In this document: positions 32,448 through 41,306 of the stretch, piece by piece
How the letters are laid out: every line of letters starts with the position of its first letter
Position numbering within the stretch: position 1 is the first letter of the stretch
DNA from: CALNYS01 sp942490855
GTDB taxonomy: Bacteria > Planctomycetota > Phycisphaerae > Phycisphaerales > UBA1924
Length of the DNA: 64,000 bases
Direction of reading: 5' to 3'
Assembly: GCA_942490855.1 (NCBI GenBank)
Contig: CALNYS010000001.1
Span: 372,001 to 436,000, forward strand
Made by a program: the position numbers and the translations under genes
The notes under the pieces: model-generated
Database searches by the model: none
Told to the model about the DNA's origin: nothing
The model's input: only the letters and a program-made list of their open reading frames with translations

Positions 32448-34727
32448 ATGCTGGCGAACAGTGAAGACAGCGCACGCGGGCTCGACGAGTTCCGCTACGA
32501 CGACGGGATCGTCCGCCTCTTTTTCTGGGCGACGATGGGGTGGGGGATCGTGGCGTTTCTGGTCGGGGTGCTGCTGGCGTTCCAGCTCGCGGCTCCCGAG
32601 CTGAACCTCTTCCCCGAGATCGCGTTCGGGCGTTTGCGTCCGCTGCACACGAACGCGGCGATCTTCGCGTTCGCGGGCAACGCGATCTTCGCGGCGGTGT
32701 ACTACTCCACGCAGCGTCTGTGCAAGGCGCGGATGTGGAGCGACCGGCTGTCGCGGCTGCACTTCTGGGGCTGGCAGCTGATCATCCTCTCGGCGGCGCT
32801 GACTCTGCCCTTCGGGTTCACCCAGGGCAAGGAGTACGCGGAGCTGGAGTGGCCCATCGACCTGGCGATCGCGGTGGTGTGGGTCGGCTTCTTCGGCGTG
32901 AACTTCCTGATGACGCTGGTGAACCGGCGCGAGAGGCACCTGTACGTCGCGCTGTGGTTCTACATCGCGACGATCGTCACCGTCGCGATCCTGCACGTCT
33001 TCAACAACCTGTGGATCCCCGTCGGCGTGTACGAGTTCTTCACCACCGGCGAGGTGTCGAGCATGGACAACCTGATGAAGTCCTACCCGGTGTACGCGGG
33101 TGTGCAGGACGCGTTCATGCAGTGGTGGTACGGGCACAACGCGGTGGCGTTCTTCCTGACGACCCCGTTCCTCGGGCTGATGTATTACTTCCTGCCCAAG
33201 GCGGCGAACCGCCCGGTGTTTAGCTACAAGCTGTCGATCATCCACTTCTGGTCGCTGGTGTTCATCTACATCTGGGCCGGGCCGCACCACCTGCACTACA
33301 CGGCGCTGCCCGAGTGGGCGTCGAGCCTCGGGATGCTTTTTAGCCTGATGCTGTGGATGCCCTCGTGGGGCGGCATGCTCAACGGCCTGCTCACCCTCCG
33401 CGGCGCGTGGAACAAGGTCGCGACGGACCCGGTGCTGAAGTTCTTCGTGGTCGGGATCACCTTCTACGGCATGAGCACGTTCGAGGGCCCGATGCTCTCG
33501 ATCAAGACGGTCAACGCGCTGAGCCACTACACGGACTGGACCATCGCCCACGTTCACTCGGGGACGCTGGGCTGGAACGGGTTCATGACGTTCGGCATGG
33601 CGTACTGGCTGGCGCCGCGGTTGTTCCAGACCGATGGTCTCTACAGCACGAAGCTGGCGACGGCGCACTTCTGGATCGGGACGATCGGCATCGCGTTCTA
33701 CATCCTCTCGATGTACGCGGCTGGGATCACGCAGGGCCTCATGTGGCGCGCGTTCGACGAGACCGGTCGCCTGACCTACCCGGACTTCCTGGAGACGGTC
33801 GTCAGCCTCGAGTGGCTGTACTGGATCCGTGCGATCGGCGGGGTGATGTTCCTCGGCGGCGCGCTGATCGGGCTCTACAACCTGATCCGCACGTGGGGCA
33901 TGCGCCCGGGCAGCTACGACGAGCCGCTGATCCGCGCTGCGCCGCTGTCGCCCAACTACGTCGACGAGGTCACGGGCCCGTCAACGTTCACCACCAACAC
34001 CGAGTTCGGCAAGGCCGGCGAGCGCTGGCTCCGCGGCGTGTGGCACCGGCGATTGGAACGCATGCCCGTGCGGATGACGTTCTGGGTCATCGTGTGGGTC
34101 GGCGTCGCGTCGCTCTTTGAGATGATCCCGACGTTCCTGATCCGTTCGAACGTCCCGACGATCGCGAGCGTCGAGCCCTACACGCCGCTCGAGCTGGTGG
34201 GGCGCGACATCTACGTCGCCGAGGGCTGCTACAACTGCCACTCGCAGATGATCCGTCCGATCTTCGCCGAGGTGAAGCGCTACGGCGATTACAGCAAGCC
34301 GGGCGAGTTCGTCTACGACCACCCGTTCCAGTGGGGCTCGCGGCGGATCGGCCCCGACCTTGCGCGCGAGGGCGGGAGGCAGTCGTCGTACTGGCACTAC
34401 CTGCACTTCGATGACCCCCGGATCAACGAGGGGTCGATCATGCCGAGCTACGCGCACCTCATCGCTCAGGAGCTGAACTTCGACGCCATCACGGCGCGGG
34501 TCGGCGCGATGGCGATGCTGGGCGTGCCATATGGCGAGGCGGTGAACGAGGCGCCCGAGATGGCTCGTGCGCAGGCGGCGCAGATCGCTCGCGACATCAA
34601 CGAGCAGGGCGGGCCGGCGGGTCTCGAGACCCGGAAGGTCACGGCGCTGATCGCGTACATCCAGCGTTTGGGTGTTGATATCACCAAGCCGGCGCCGGAG
34701 CCGACCGCGGAAGGGGGAACGCCGTGA
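32448..34727 (+). CDS. ccoNO: Fused cytochrome cbb3 oxidase subunits I and II (CcoN-CcoO)
   Basis: A 759-residue fusion. The start at 32448 has AAAGGG upstream and avoids a non-membrane leader. Residues 1 to about 500 are CcoN: RLRPLHTNAAIFAFAGNAIFA, MQWWYGHNAVAFFLTTPFLG (Cu-B His), YIWAGPHHLHYTALPEW (HH ligands), DWTIAHVHSGTLGWNG. After helix VRMTFWVIVWVGVASLFEMIPTF the CcoO part follows with LVGRDIYVAEGCYNCHSQMIRP (heme c CxxCH), WGSRRIGPDLAREGGRQSSYWHYLHFDDPR and GSIMPSY. It reduces O2 at low tension in the inner membrane. CcoN and CcoO are separate proteins in proteobacteria. First gene of the operon. Confidence 0.95.
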   Translation: MLANSEDSARGLDEFRYDDGIVRLFFWATMGWGIVAFLVGVLLAFQLAAPELNLFPEIAFGRLRPLHTNAAIFAFAGNAIFAAVYYSTQRLCKARMWSDRLSRLHFWGWQLIILSAALTLPFGFTQGKEYAELEWPIDLAIAVVWVGFFGVNFLMTLVNRRERHLYVALWFYIATIVTVAILHVFNNLWIPVGVYEFFTTGEVSSMDNLMKSYPVYAGVQDAFMQWWYGHNAVAFFLTTPFLGLMYYFLPKAANRPVFSYKLSIIHFWSLVFIYIWAGPHHLHYTALPEWASSLGMLFSLMLWMPSWGGMLNGLLTLRGAWNKVATDPVLKFFVVGITFYGMSTFEGPMLSIKTVNALSHYTDWTIAHVHSGTLGWNGFMTFGMAYWLAPRLFQTDGLYSTKLATAHFWIGTIGIAFYILSMYAAGITQGLMWRAFDETGRLTYPDFLETVVSLEWLYWIRAIGGVMFLGGALIGLYNLIRTWGMRPGSYDEPLIRAAPLSPNYVDEVTGPSTFTTNTEFGKAGERWLRGVWHRRLERMPVRMTFWVIVWVGVASLFEMIPTFLIRSNVPTIASVEPYTPLELVGRDIYVAEGCYNCHSQMIRPIFAEVKRYGDYSKPGEFVYDHPFQWGSRRIGPDLAREGGRQSSYWHYLHFDDPRINEGSIMPSYAHLIAQELNFDAITARVGAMAMLGVPYGEAVNEAPEMARAQAAQIARDINEQGGPAGLETRKVTALIAYIQRLGVDITKPAPEPTAEGGTP

Positions 34728-34915
34728 AGGTTTCCGACGTTGTGCAGCACGCCGACCTCTCGGTCTGGGCCGAGGCGGCGATGGTGATGTTCCTCGGCGC
34801 GTTCCTCGTGGTGACGATCCGCGTGCTGCGTCAGGACCCGACGGACGCCAGGTCGATGGCGCACACGCCGCTCGCGGACGATGAACCCGGCGCCCAGAAA
34901 GGAGGCGACAAGTGA
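34724..34915 (+). CDS. ccoQ: Cbb3 oxidase subunit CcoQ-like
   Basis: A 63-residue protein with one membrane helix (WAEAAMVMFLGAFLVVTIRVL) followed by a short polar tail (DPTDARSMAHTPLADDE). Position between ccoNO and ccoP and 4-base overlaps on both sides (ATGA-type, GTGA-type) identify it as the small CcoQ subunit, which stabilises the complex in proteobacteria. Confidence 0.85.
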   Translation: MKVSDVVQHADLSVWAEAAMVMFLGAFLVVTIRVLRQDPTDARSMAHTPLADDEPGAQKGGDK

Positions 34916-35535
34916 GCAGCTACCGCCAAGGGCCGACTAACGAAGATTCCACCCTTGTCACCGGGCACGAGTACGACGGTATCCAGGAACTGGACAACCC
35001 GGTCCCGGGGTGGTGGCACCTGCTCTGGCTGATGTCGTTCGTCTTCCTGTTCACGTACTTCCCGTTCTCGCTGATCAGCCCGATGTACCCGTCGCCTATT
35101 CGCCGCCTCGAAGCGGCGCAGGTCGCGGAGTACGAGCGGCTCTTCTCGGAGATCGGCGAGCTCTCGAACGACGAGACGACGCTGGTGTCGCTGATGGGCG
35201 ACAGCGACTGGATGCTCTTCGCGGCGTCCGCGTTCCAGACCAACTGCGCGTCGTGCCATTCGAGCGACGGCGGGGGGCTCATCGGCCCGAACCTGACCGA
35301 CGACGCCTACAAGAACGTCACGACGCTCACCGACATCCACCCCGTGCTGGTCAACGGCGCGGCCGGCGGCGCGATGCCCGCGTGGGGGACCCGGCTGTCG
35401 AACAACGAGCTGGTGTTGCTTAGCGCGTACGTCGCGACCCTCCGCGGTACGACGCCCGGCTCGCCGCGTGCGCCCGAGGGCGAGCCCATCCCGGCGTGGT
35501 CGGCGCCGAGCACAGCGGGCGAGGACGCCTCGTAA
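34912..35535 (+). CDS. ccoP: Cbb3 oxidase CcoP-like subunit with a single heme c
   Basis: A 207-residue protein with GTG start overlapping ccoQ. The N-terminus is the CcoP signature HEYDGIQELDNPVPGWWHLLWLMSFVFLFTYFPF with one or two membrane segments. Only one heme-binding motif is present (TNCASCHSSDGGGLIGPNLTDD), with the axial Met in AMPAWG. Proteobacterial CcoP has two c-type domains and about 300 residues. This shortened form suggests that the electron path uses one heme fewer. Confidence 0.88.
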   Translation: MSSYRQGPTNEDSTLVTGHEYDGIQELDNPVPGWWHLLWLMSFVFLFTYFPFSLISPMYPSPIRRLEAAQVAEYERLFSEIGELSNDETTLVSLMGDSDWMLFAASAFQTNCASCHSSDGGGLIGPNLTDDAYKNVTTLTDIHPVLVNGAAGGAMPAWGTRLSNNELVLLSAYVATLRGTTPGSPRAPEGEPIPAWSAPSTAGEDAS

Positions 35536-35545
35536 GGAGCCAGGA

Positions 35546-36961
35546 GTGACGACGCCCTCGGCGCACGAATCCGAACAGGTCCTCTCGACGCTCCGCGCGG
35601 ACGGGACGCGGCGCTGGCTCAACCCGAAGCCGTCGCCCGGGCGCTGGCTGAACCGGCGACGGGTGGTCGGCTACGGGCTGATCGCGCTCTTCGTGTCGTT
35701 GCCGCACCTGCGCCTCGCGGGGAAGCCGCCGTTGCTGCTCGACATCGTCCATCGGGAGTTCACGTTTTTCGGGGTGACGCTGTACCCGACGGACACGTAT
35801 CTCTTTGCGCTGCTGATGCTGATCGTGTTCCTCGGGCTGTTCTTCCTCACCGCGCTCTTCGGGCGGATCTGGTGCGGGTGGGCGTGCCCGCAGACGGTCT
35901 ACATGGAGCTGGTCTTCCGCCCGATCGAACGGTTCTTCCACGGCGCTCCCGGGAAGAAAAAGAAGACCGGCTCGTGGCGCACGCCGGCGAAGATGGGCGT
36001 CTATGCGCTTCTCGCGTTTGTGCTGGCGCACACGTTCCTGTCGTACTTTGTCGGGACGGACGCGCTGCGGGAGTGGATGACGCGGTCGCCGCTGGATCAC
36101 CCGCTGTCGTTCCTGCTCGTGGCGGGCGTGACCGGGCTGATGCTGTTCGACTTCGGTTTTTTCCGCGAGCAGATGTGCATCGTCGCGTGCCCGTACGGGC
36201 GGATGCAGTCGGTGATGCTCGACCGCGACTCGCTCGTGATCGGGTACGACCGCGCCCGCGGCGAGCCCCGCGGGAAGCTGCGCCGCGCCAAGAAGGACGT
36301 GTCCCTCACGACCCTCCCGGACGAGCAGGGCGACTGCATCGACTGCAAGATGTGCGTCACGACGTGCCCGACGGGCATCGACATCCGCGACGGGCTGCAG
36401 ATGGAGTGCGTGAACTGTACGCAGTGCATCGACGCGTGCGACACGGTGATGGACAAGATCGGGAAGCCGCGCGGGCTGATCCGTTACTCGTCGCAGCGCG
36501 CACTCGAAGGCGACCCCGCTCACAAGATCCGCCCGCGCATGCTGGTCTACCCCCTGATCATCGCGGGGCTGCTGACGCTTCTCGTGACGGCGCTCGCGGG
36601 GCGCGAGCCGGTTGACGTGAGCATCAACCGGGGGCCGGGGATGCCGTACCAGCTGCTCGAGGGCGACCGGGTCGGGAATCTCGTGAAAGTAAAACTGCAG
36701 ACACGGGGCCAGGAGGGCGGCGCGTACACGGTGTCTGTCGAGATTGACGGCTTCGACGCGCTCGTCACGGGCAGCCCGAACCCGGTCGTCGTGCCCGCGG
36801 GCGAGCTCGCAACGACCTCGCTGATGATCAGCGTCCCCGCCGCGGCGTTTGTGAACCAGCGCGCCGCGATCAGTGTCGTGGTCACGGACGAGACCGGCGA
36901 GCGGTTCGAGACGCCGTACCGGCTCATCGGGCCGACGCGGAGCACGGGGGCGGCGCCATGA
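35546..36961 (+). CDS. ccoG: Cytochrome c oxidase accessory protein CcoG (polyferredoxin)
   Basis: A 471-residue membrane protein with GTG start (AGGAG 4-8 bases upstream). LFGRIWCGWACPQTVYMELVFRPIER and MCIVACPYGRMQSVM are the conserved Cys motifs at the membrane; CIDCKMCVTTCPTGIDIRDGLQMECVNCTQCIDACD is a two-[4Fe-4S] ferredoxin domain. Four or five helices (GLIALFVSLPHLRL; FALLMLIVFLGLFFLTALFG; LIIAGLLTLLVTALAG). A C-terminal periplasmic beta domain ends the protein. CcoG helps deliver reduced copper for cbb3 oxidase assembly. Overlaps ccoH by 4 bases (ATGA). Confidence 0.93.
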   Translation: MTTPSAHESEQVLSTLRADGTRRWLNPKPSPGRWLNRRRVVGYGLIALFVSLPHLRLAGKPPLLLDIVHREFTFFGVTLYPTDTYLFALLMLIVFLGLFFLTALFGRIWCGWACPQTVYMELVFRPIERFFHGAPGKKKKTGSWRTPAKMGVYALLAFVLAHTFLSYFVGTDALREWMTRSPLDHPLSFLLVAGVTGLMLFDFGFFREQMCIVACPYGRMQSVMLDRDSLVIGYDRARGEPRGKLRRAKKDVSLTTLPDEQGDCIDCKMCVTTCPTGIDIRDGLQMECVNCTQCIDACDTVMDKIGKPRGLIRYSSQRALEGDPAHKIRPRMLVYPLIIAGLLTLLVTALAGREPVDVSINRGPGMPYQLLEGDRVGNLVKVKLQTRGQEGGAYTVSVEIDGFDALVTGSPNPVVVPAGELATTSLMISVPAAAFVNQRAAISVVVTDETGERFETPYRLIGPTRSTGAAP

Positions 36962-37443
36962 AGTTCCCCGCCGGCGTCCGATGGCCGTTGATCGTCACGG
37001 GCATCCTGCTGACATCGTTCGCGGTGTGCACGGTGACGGTGATCGCGTCGCTGTCGGATCGCTCCTACGCCGTCGAATCGGACTACTACGAGCGCGCGGT
37101 GCGCTGGGACGAGAGCGCCCGCGAACGCGACGCGAGCGCGCTGCTGGGCTGGACGTCTGCGGCCTCGATCACCACCGGCGGCAGCGATGGCGAACTCAAC
37201 CTCGTGCTGCACGATCAGGGCGGCGTCCCCATCACGGGCGCGACGGTTGAGGCCGAGGTCTTCCACCATGCCCGGCGCGGGGAGGCGCTTCTCCTTACGC
37301 TCGGCGAGCGGGCGCCCGGTCGTTACGCGGCTGATCTGTCCTCCGCGCCCGCGGGCGTTTGGCGGGTACGCGTTCGCGCCGTGCTGGGCGGGTCGGTGTA
37401 CGTCTCCAGCCGTGACATCGTGAGCACGCGGGGCGCCTCGTGA
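36958..37443 (+). CDS. ccoH: FixH/CcoH-like protein
   Basis: A 161-residue protein with one N-terminal helix (WPLIVTGILLTSFAVCTVTVIASL), then DRSYAVESDYYERAVRWDESARERDASALLGW, the FixH (PF05751) core, and a small periplasmic beta-domain (GELNLVLHDQGGVPITGATVEAEVFH...GVWRVRVRAVLGG). It is needed for assembly of cbb3 oxidase in other bacteria. Starts 4 bases before the ccoG stop. Confidence 0.9.
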   Translation: MKFPAGVRWPLIVTGILLTSFAVCTVTVIASLSDRSYAVESDYYERAVRWDESARERDASALLGWTSAASITTGGSDGELNLVLHDQGGVPITGATVEAEVFHHARRGEALLLTLGERAPGRYAADLSSAPAGVWRVRVRAVLGGSVYVSSRDIVSTRGAS

Positions 37444-38228
37444 CTGGCGTCTCGCTCGACTTCGCCCTCTACGGGACGGTGCTCGTCGCGAGCCTCGTCG
37501 GGAGCTTGCACTGCGCCGGCATGTGCGGCGTGTTCGTCGCGATGGCCGTCGGCGCGGGCGACCGCGTCTCGCGGGCGCGCTTGCAGGCGCTGTATCACGG
37601 CGGGCGGTTGGTGGGCTATACGACGCTCGGCGTGATCGCCGGCTCTGTCGGGCGGGCCGTGGACATCGGGGCGAGCGAGATCGGTCTGCACCACGCCGCG
37701 GCGATCGCGGCGGCGGCGAGCGTGCTGCTGGTCGCGGCGGCGCACGCGGCGGCGGAGCTGGGGGTGCGTCTGCCGCGCGCGCCGGCGCCCCCGTTTGCCA
37801 GGCGGCTTTTCGCGGGCGGGGCCCGAGCGGCGCAGCGGTTCAGCCCGAGCGGGCGGGCGCTGACGATCGGGCTTCTGACGGCGCTGCTGCCCTGCGGCTG
37901 GCTGTACGCGTTTGCGTTGATCGCGGCCGGCGCCGCCTCGCCTGTCAGCGGCGGGCTTGTCATGGCGGCGTTCTGGGTCGGCACGGTCCCGGTGCTCGCG
38001 CTGATCGGCGCCGGCGCGGGGACGCTGCGCAAACGGATGGGCGTGCGCGCCAGGGTCGCCGTGACGTTGCTCGTGGGCGTCCTCGGCGCGGGCGTGCTGC
38101 TGCGCGGGGTTGAGGCCGACCTCTCTGGTGTGCGTAAGGCGATGCAGGTTTCGGGTGAAACGGGCGTTCCCGACGTCAGCCAAACGGCCGACGCCCCGTG
38201 CCCCTTGTGCGTCACGGCGGAGCCATGA
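37440..38228 (+). CDS. SafE/UreH-like membrane protein (COG2836), cbb3 operon
   Basis: A 262-residue protein with GTG start overlapping ccoH by 4 bases. It has about six helices. GTVLVASLVGSLHCAGMCGVFVAMAVGAG carries the HCxGMCG motif of the sulfite exporter TauE/SafE-like COG2836 group, thought to move copper or related substrates; TALLPCGWLYAFALIAAGAASPVSGGLVMAAFWVGTVPVLA is the second conserved block. Found in many cbb3 operons between ccoH and ccoI, where it probably assists copper supply. Also overlaps ccoI (ATGA). Confidence 0.87.
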   Translation: MTGVSLDFALYGTVLVASLVGSLHCAGMCGVFVAMAVGAGDRVSRARLQALYHGGRLVGYTTLGVIAGSVGRAVDIGASEIGLHHAAAIAAAASVLLVAAAHAAAELGVRLPRAPAPPFARRLFAGGARAAQRFSPSGRALTIGLLTALLPCGWLYAFALIAAGAASPVSGGLVMAAFWVGTVPVLALIGAGAGTLRKRMGVRARVAVTLLVGVLGAGVLLRGVEADLSGVRKAMQVSGETGVPDVSQTADAPCPLCVTAEP

Positions 38229-40663
38229 GCAGCGTTCTCACCACCGAGCCCAAGAACAGCGTGCACACCGCGTGCGCGCACTGTTCGCTGCCTGTCCCGG
38301 CGGGGCGCGTGCCAGCGCACGGCGACGCGTTCTGCTGCACCGGGTGCGAGGCCGCGTACGCCGCGATCCGCTCGTGCGGCCTCGAGGAGTTCTACGCCCT
38401 GCGCGAGAAGACCCAAGCGGGGGCGGTCCCTGCGCTCGAGGGGCAGGGGGGCTACGAGGCGTTCGACGACGACGCGTTTACGGCGCGACACTGCCGGACG
38501 CTGCCCGACGGGCTCTCCGCGTGCGAGGTCTACCTTGAGGGCATGCACTGCGCCGCGTGCGTGTGGTTGCTCGAACGGGCGCCGCGATTGATCCCGGGCC
38601 TCCGAACTCTTGAGGTTGATTACGGTCGGCACACGGCGCGGGCTGTCTGGGATCCGGCTGAAACGAACCTGTCGTCGATCTGCCGCAGCATCGCGAGCCT
38701 CGGGTACCGCCCGTCGGCCGTCGAACCCAGCGCCACACGCGGCGCCCGCGCGAGAGAAGAGCGCGCCGCGCTGGTCCGCCTCGGCGTCGCGGGCGCCTGC
38801 GCGGGCAACGTGATGTTGCTGGCGTTCGCGCTCTATTCCGGCGTGTCGTCGCCGATCGGCGAGCCGTATTTCAGCATCTTCCGCTGGCTCTCGGCCGCGA
38901 TCGGCGTGCTCAGCATCGCGTGGCCGGGGCGCGTGTTCTTTGTCTCGGCGGCCTCAGCGTTGCGCACGCGCGCATGGAGCCTCGATGCCCCGGTGGCGCT
39001 CGCTCTCTTCATCGGGGCGGCCGCCGGGGTGACCAACGCCCTGCGCGGGTCGGGCGAGATCTACTTCGACACGCTCACGATGCTCGTGTTCCTGCTCCTT
39101 GCGGGGCGATGGCTCCAGTCGCGCCACCACCGCATGGCACTCGACGCGGTCGAGCTCCTGTTCTCGGTGATGCCGCGCACGTCCAGCGTGATCGACCCCG
39201 ATGGGACGCGGCGCGACGTCGCTTCTGACGCGCTCGAGCCGGGGATGGTCGTTGAGATCCGGGCGAACGACACCGTCCCCGCCGACGGCACGATCGTCGT
39301 GGGCGAAGCCACACTCGACGAGTCGGTCCTTACCGGTGAAGCGACGCCAGTCGTGCGACGGGTTGGCGAGCCGGTGTGGGCGGGCGCGCTGAACATCAGC
39401 TCCTCCGTGCGGGTGCGGGTGGAGTCGGTCGGGCGCGAGACCCGCGTCGGGCGGGTGATGGCGCTGATCGAACGCCTGTCGCAAAGCCGCACGCCCATCA
39501 TCGGATCCGCCGAGCGCGTCGCTCGCCCGTTCGTCGGGGCGGTCCTCACGCTCGCGGCGCTGACGTTCGCGATCCACGCGGCGAGCGGCGTCGGGCTGGC
39601 GATCGAGCACGCGGTGGCGCTGCTGATCGTGTGCTGCCCGTGCGCGGCCGCGCTGGCGACGCCCATCGCCACCACACTGGCGATCGCCCAGCTCGCGCGG
39701 CGCGGGACGCTGGTTAAGGGGGGCGACGTCTTTGAGGCGTTCGACGGGCCGGCGACGATGCTGCTCGACAAGACCGGGACGGTCACCGACGGGCGTTTCT
39801 TGATCCGGGAGTGGGTGGGCGACGAGCCCCTCCGCCCCGTGGTCGCCGCGATGGAATCAGGCATCGCGCACCCGATCGCCGCAACGCTCGCGTCAGCAGC
39901 AGACCCCTCGCCAGACGTCGCCGACGTCGCGCACCACCCCGGCCTCGGCGTCAGCGCAACGTGGCGCGGGCAGGAGATCCTCCTGGGCTCCGCGGGTCTC
40001 ATGCGCTCCCGCCTTGGCGCGATCCCAGACTGGGCGGCCGACGCCATCAACGCGGCGGGCGAGCAGGGGCAGACCGCCGTGTGCGTAGCTGTCGACGGCA
40101 CGGTGCGGGCCGCGGTTCTTCTCGGTGATGAAGTGCGTATGGATTCACGCCAAGCCGTTGAAGACCTCACGTCGCTCGGGTTCGCGGTCGGGCTCCTCTC
40201 CGGCGATGCGCCCGCGGTCGCGGAGAACGTCGGGCAGCGGGTGGGGGTCTCGGTGTGGGAGGGGGGCGCCACGCCGGAACGCAAGCACGAACGCGTGAGC
40301 GCACTCGTCGGGTCGGGCGAACAGGTCATCATGGTGGGCGACGGGGTGAACGACGCGTCGGCTCTTGCCGCGGCGAGCGTCGGGGTCGCGGTGAGCGGGG
40401 GCGCCGAGGCGTCGCTCGCGGCGGCGGACGTCTATATGCGCGAGCCCGGGCTCGCCCCGCTGGTCGATCTCGCGCGGGTGTCGCGCCGCACGGTCCGGGC
40501 GGTCCGGCGATGCCTGACGGTCGCGCTGGCGTACAACGCGTTCGCGGCGTCGCTCGCCGTCGCGGGTCTGATCTCGCCGTTGGTCGCGGCGATCATCATG
40601 CCGATCAGCTCGCTCTCGGTCGTGTCGATGGCTGTCGCCTCGGTGCGTGAGGAGAAGCGATGA
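38225..40663 (+). CDS. ccoI: Copper-translocating P-type ATPase CcoI (FixI)
   Basis: An 812-residue P1B ATPase. The N-terminus has a Cys-rich region (CAHCSLPVPAGR, FCCTGCEAAYAAI) and an HMA domain (EGMHCAACVWLLER). Helices follow, then TGEATPV (actuator), ALLIVCCPCAAALATP (CPC metal site), LLDKTGTVTDG (phosphorylated Asp), HPIAATL (nucleotide domain HP) and IMVGDGVNDASALAAASVGVAVSGG. It delivers Cu to the CcoN active site during oxidase maturation. It overlaps the genes on both sides by 4 bases, fitting one tightly coupled operon. Confidence 0.95.
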   Translation: MSSVLTTEPKNSVHTACAHCSLPVPAGRVPAHGDAFCCTGCEAAYAAIRSCGLEEFYALREKTQAGAVPALEGQGGYEAFDDDAFTARHCRTLPDGLSACEVYLEGMHCAACVWLLERAPRLIPGLRTLEVDYGRHTARAVWDPAETNLSSICRSIASLGYRPSAVEPSATRGARAREERAALVRLGVAGACAGNVMLLAFALYSGVSSPIGEPYFSIFRWLSAAIGVLSIAWPGRVFFVSAASALRTRAWSLDAPVALALFIGAAAGVTNALRGSGEIYFDTLTMLVFLLLAGRWLQSRHHRMALDAVELLFSVMPRTSSVIDPDGTRRDVASDALEPGMVVEIRANDTVPADGTIVVGEATLDESVLTGEATPVVRRVGEPVWAGALNISSSVRVRVESVGRETRVGRVMALIERLSQSRTPIIGSAERVARPFVGAVLTLAALTFAIHAASGVGLAIEHAVALLIVCCPCAAALATPIATTLAIAQLARRGTLVKGGDVFEAFDGPATMLLDKTGTVTDGRFLIREWVGDEPLRPVVAAMESGIAHPIAATLASAADPSPDVADVAHHPGLGVSATWRGQEILLGSAGLMRSRLGAIPDWAADAINAAGEQGQTAVCVAVDGTVRAAVLLGDEVRMDSRQAVEDLTSLGFAVGLLSGDAPAVAENVGQRVGVSVWEGGATPERKHERVSALVGSGEQVIMVGDGVNDASALAAASVGVAVSGGAEASLAAADVYMREPGLAPLVDLARVSRRTVRAVRRCLTVALAYNAFAASLAVAGLISPLVAAIIMPISSLSVVSMAVASVREEKR

Positions 40664-40842
40664 GTGTGCTGCTGATCGTGCTGCCCATCGCCCTGGTGCT
40701 CGCCGCGGCGGGCGTTGCAGCGTTCATCTGGATGGCCCGCAGCGGCCAGCTCGACGACCTCGAGACGCCGGCGGTGCGGATGCTCTTTGATGAGGAGACA
40801 GGGAACGACCCGCCCAGCCCGCCCGACGACACCCGATCTTGA
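40660..40842 (+). CDS. ccoS: Cbb3 oxidase maturation protein CcoS
   Basis: A 60-residue protein: helix MSVLLIVLPIALVLAAAGVAAFIWMAR followed by SGQLDDLETPAVRMLFDEE, the CcoS (PF03597) consensus SGQfDDLetPa.rmL.Dd. It is needed for cofactor insertion into cbb3 oxidase. Last gene of the operon, overlapping ccoI by 4 bases. Confidence 0.95.
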   Translation: MSVLLIVLPIALVLAAAGVAAFIWMARSGQLDDLETPAVRMLFDEETGNDPPSPPDDTRS

Positions 40843-40878
40843 CACCACGTTCGCGGACGCTATCATTCCCCTCTTAAT

Positions 40879-40952
<74 letters not shown>

Positions 40953-41306
40953 TTTATTTACGGCATCTGCAAGGGTCGCTATCAAACAGATAGTGGCCCT
41001 TTCTCTTTGGCTCTTCGTCACTTACGCAGGCGTGGGTTCTTAGCGCTGTGCGCGTGAAGTCGTCAGTGCAAAGATGTCCCCCGCTATTCATCCGGCATCT
41101 GTATGCAGCGAAGACCGATACTACGTCGGGCTTATTTGTTCGCCAATGAGGGCTTTGAGGGTTGGTAGTCCGTAGCTGCGGATAGAGGCGGTCATGGGCA
41201 AGAAGCACAGACTTGGACCTTGCGCACTCATCAACTCGCGGTCCAGCGAGTGCGATCGGACGAGCGTGGCTGGGCACTGAATTCGATTGCGCCTACAGTC
41301 TCACAC
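40953..41306. other. Non-coding left edge of the island
   Basis: 354 bases without a convincing gene. Base composition drops compared with the region to the left. AAGGGTCGCTATCAAACAGATAGTGGCCCTT (40972-41002) is an imperfect hairpin followed by TCTCTTT, a possible terminator of the tRNA. A partial copy of the tRNA 3' end lies at 41078-41101. Confidence 0.5.
41078..41101 (+). repeat. Imperfect direct repeat of the tRNA-fMet 3' end
   Basis: CCCCCGCTATT at 41078-41088 followed by CGGCATCTG at 41093-41101 repeats CCCCCGCTATT (40944-40954) and CGGCATCTG (40961-40969) of the tRNA 3' end and flank, with a 2-base difference in spacing. This is what a remnant of integration at a tRNA 3' end looks like. 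Confidence 0.55.
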
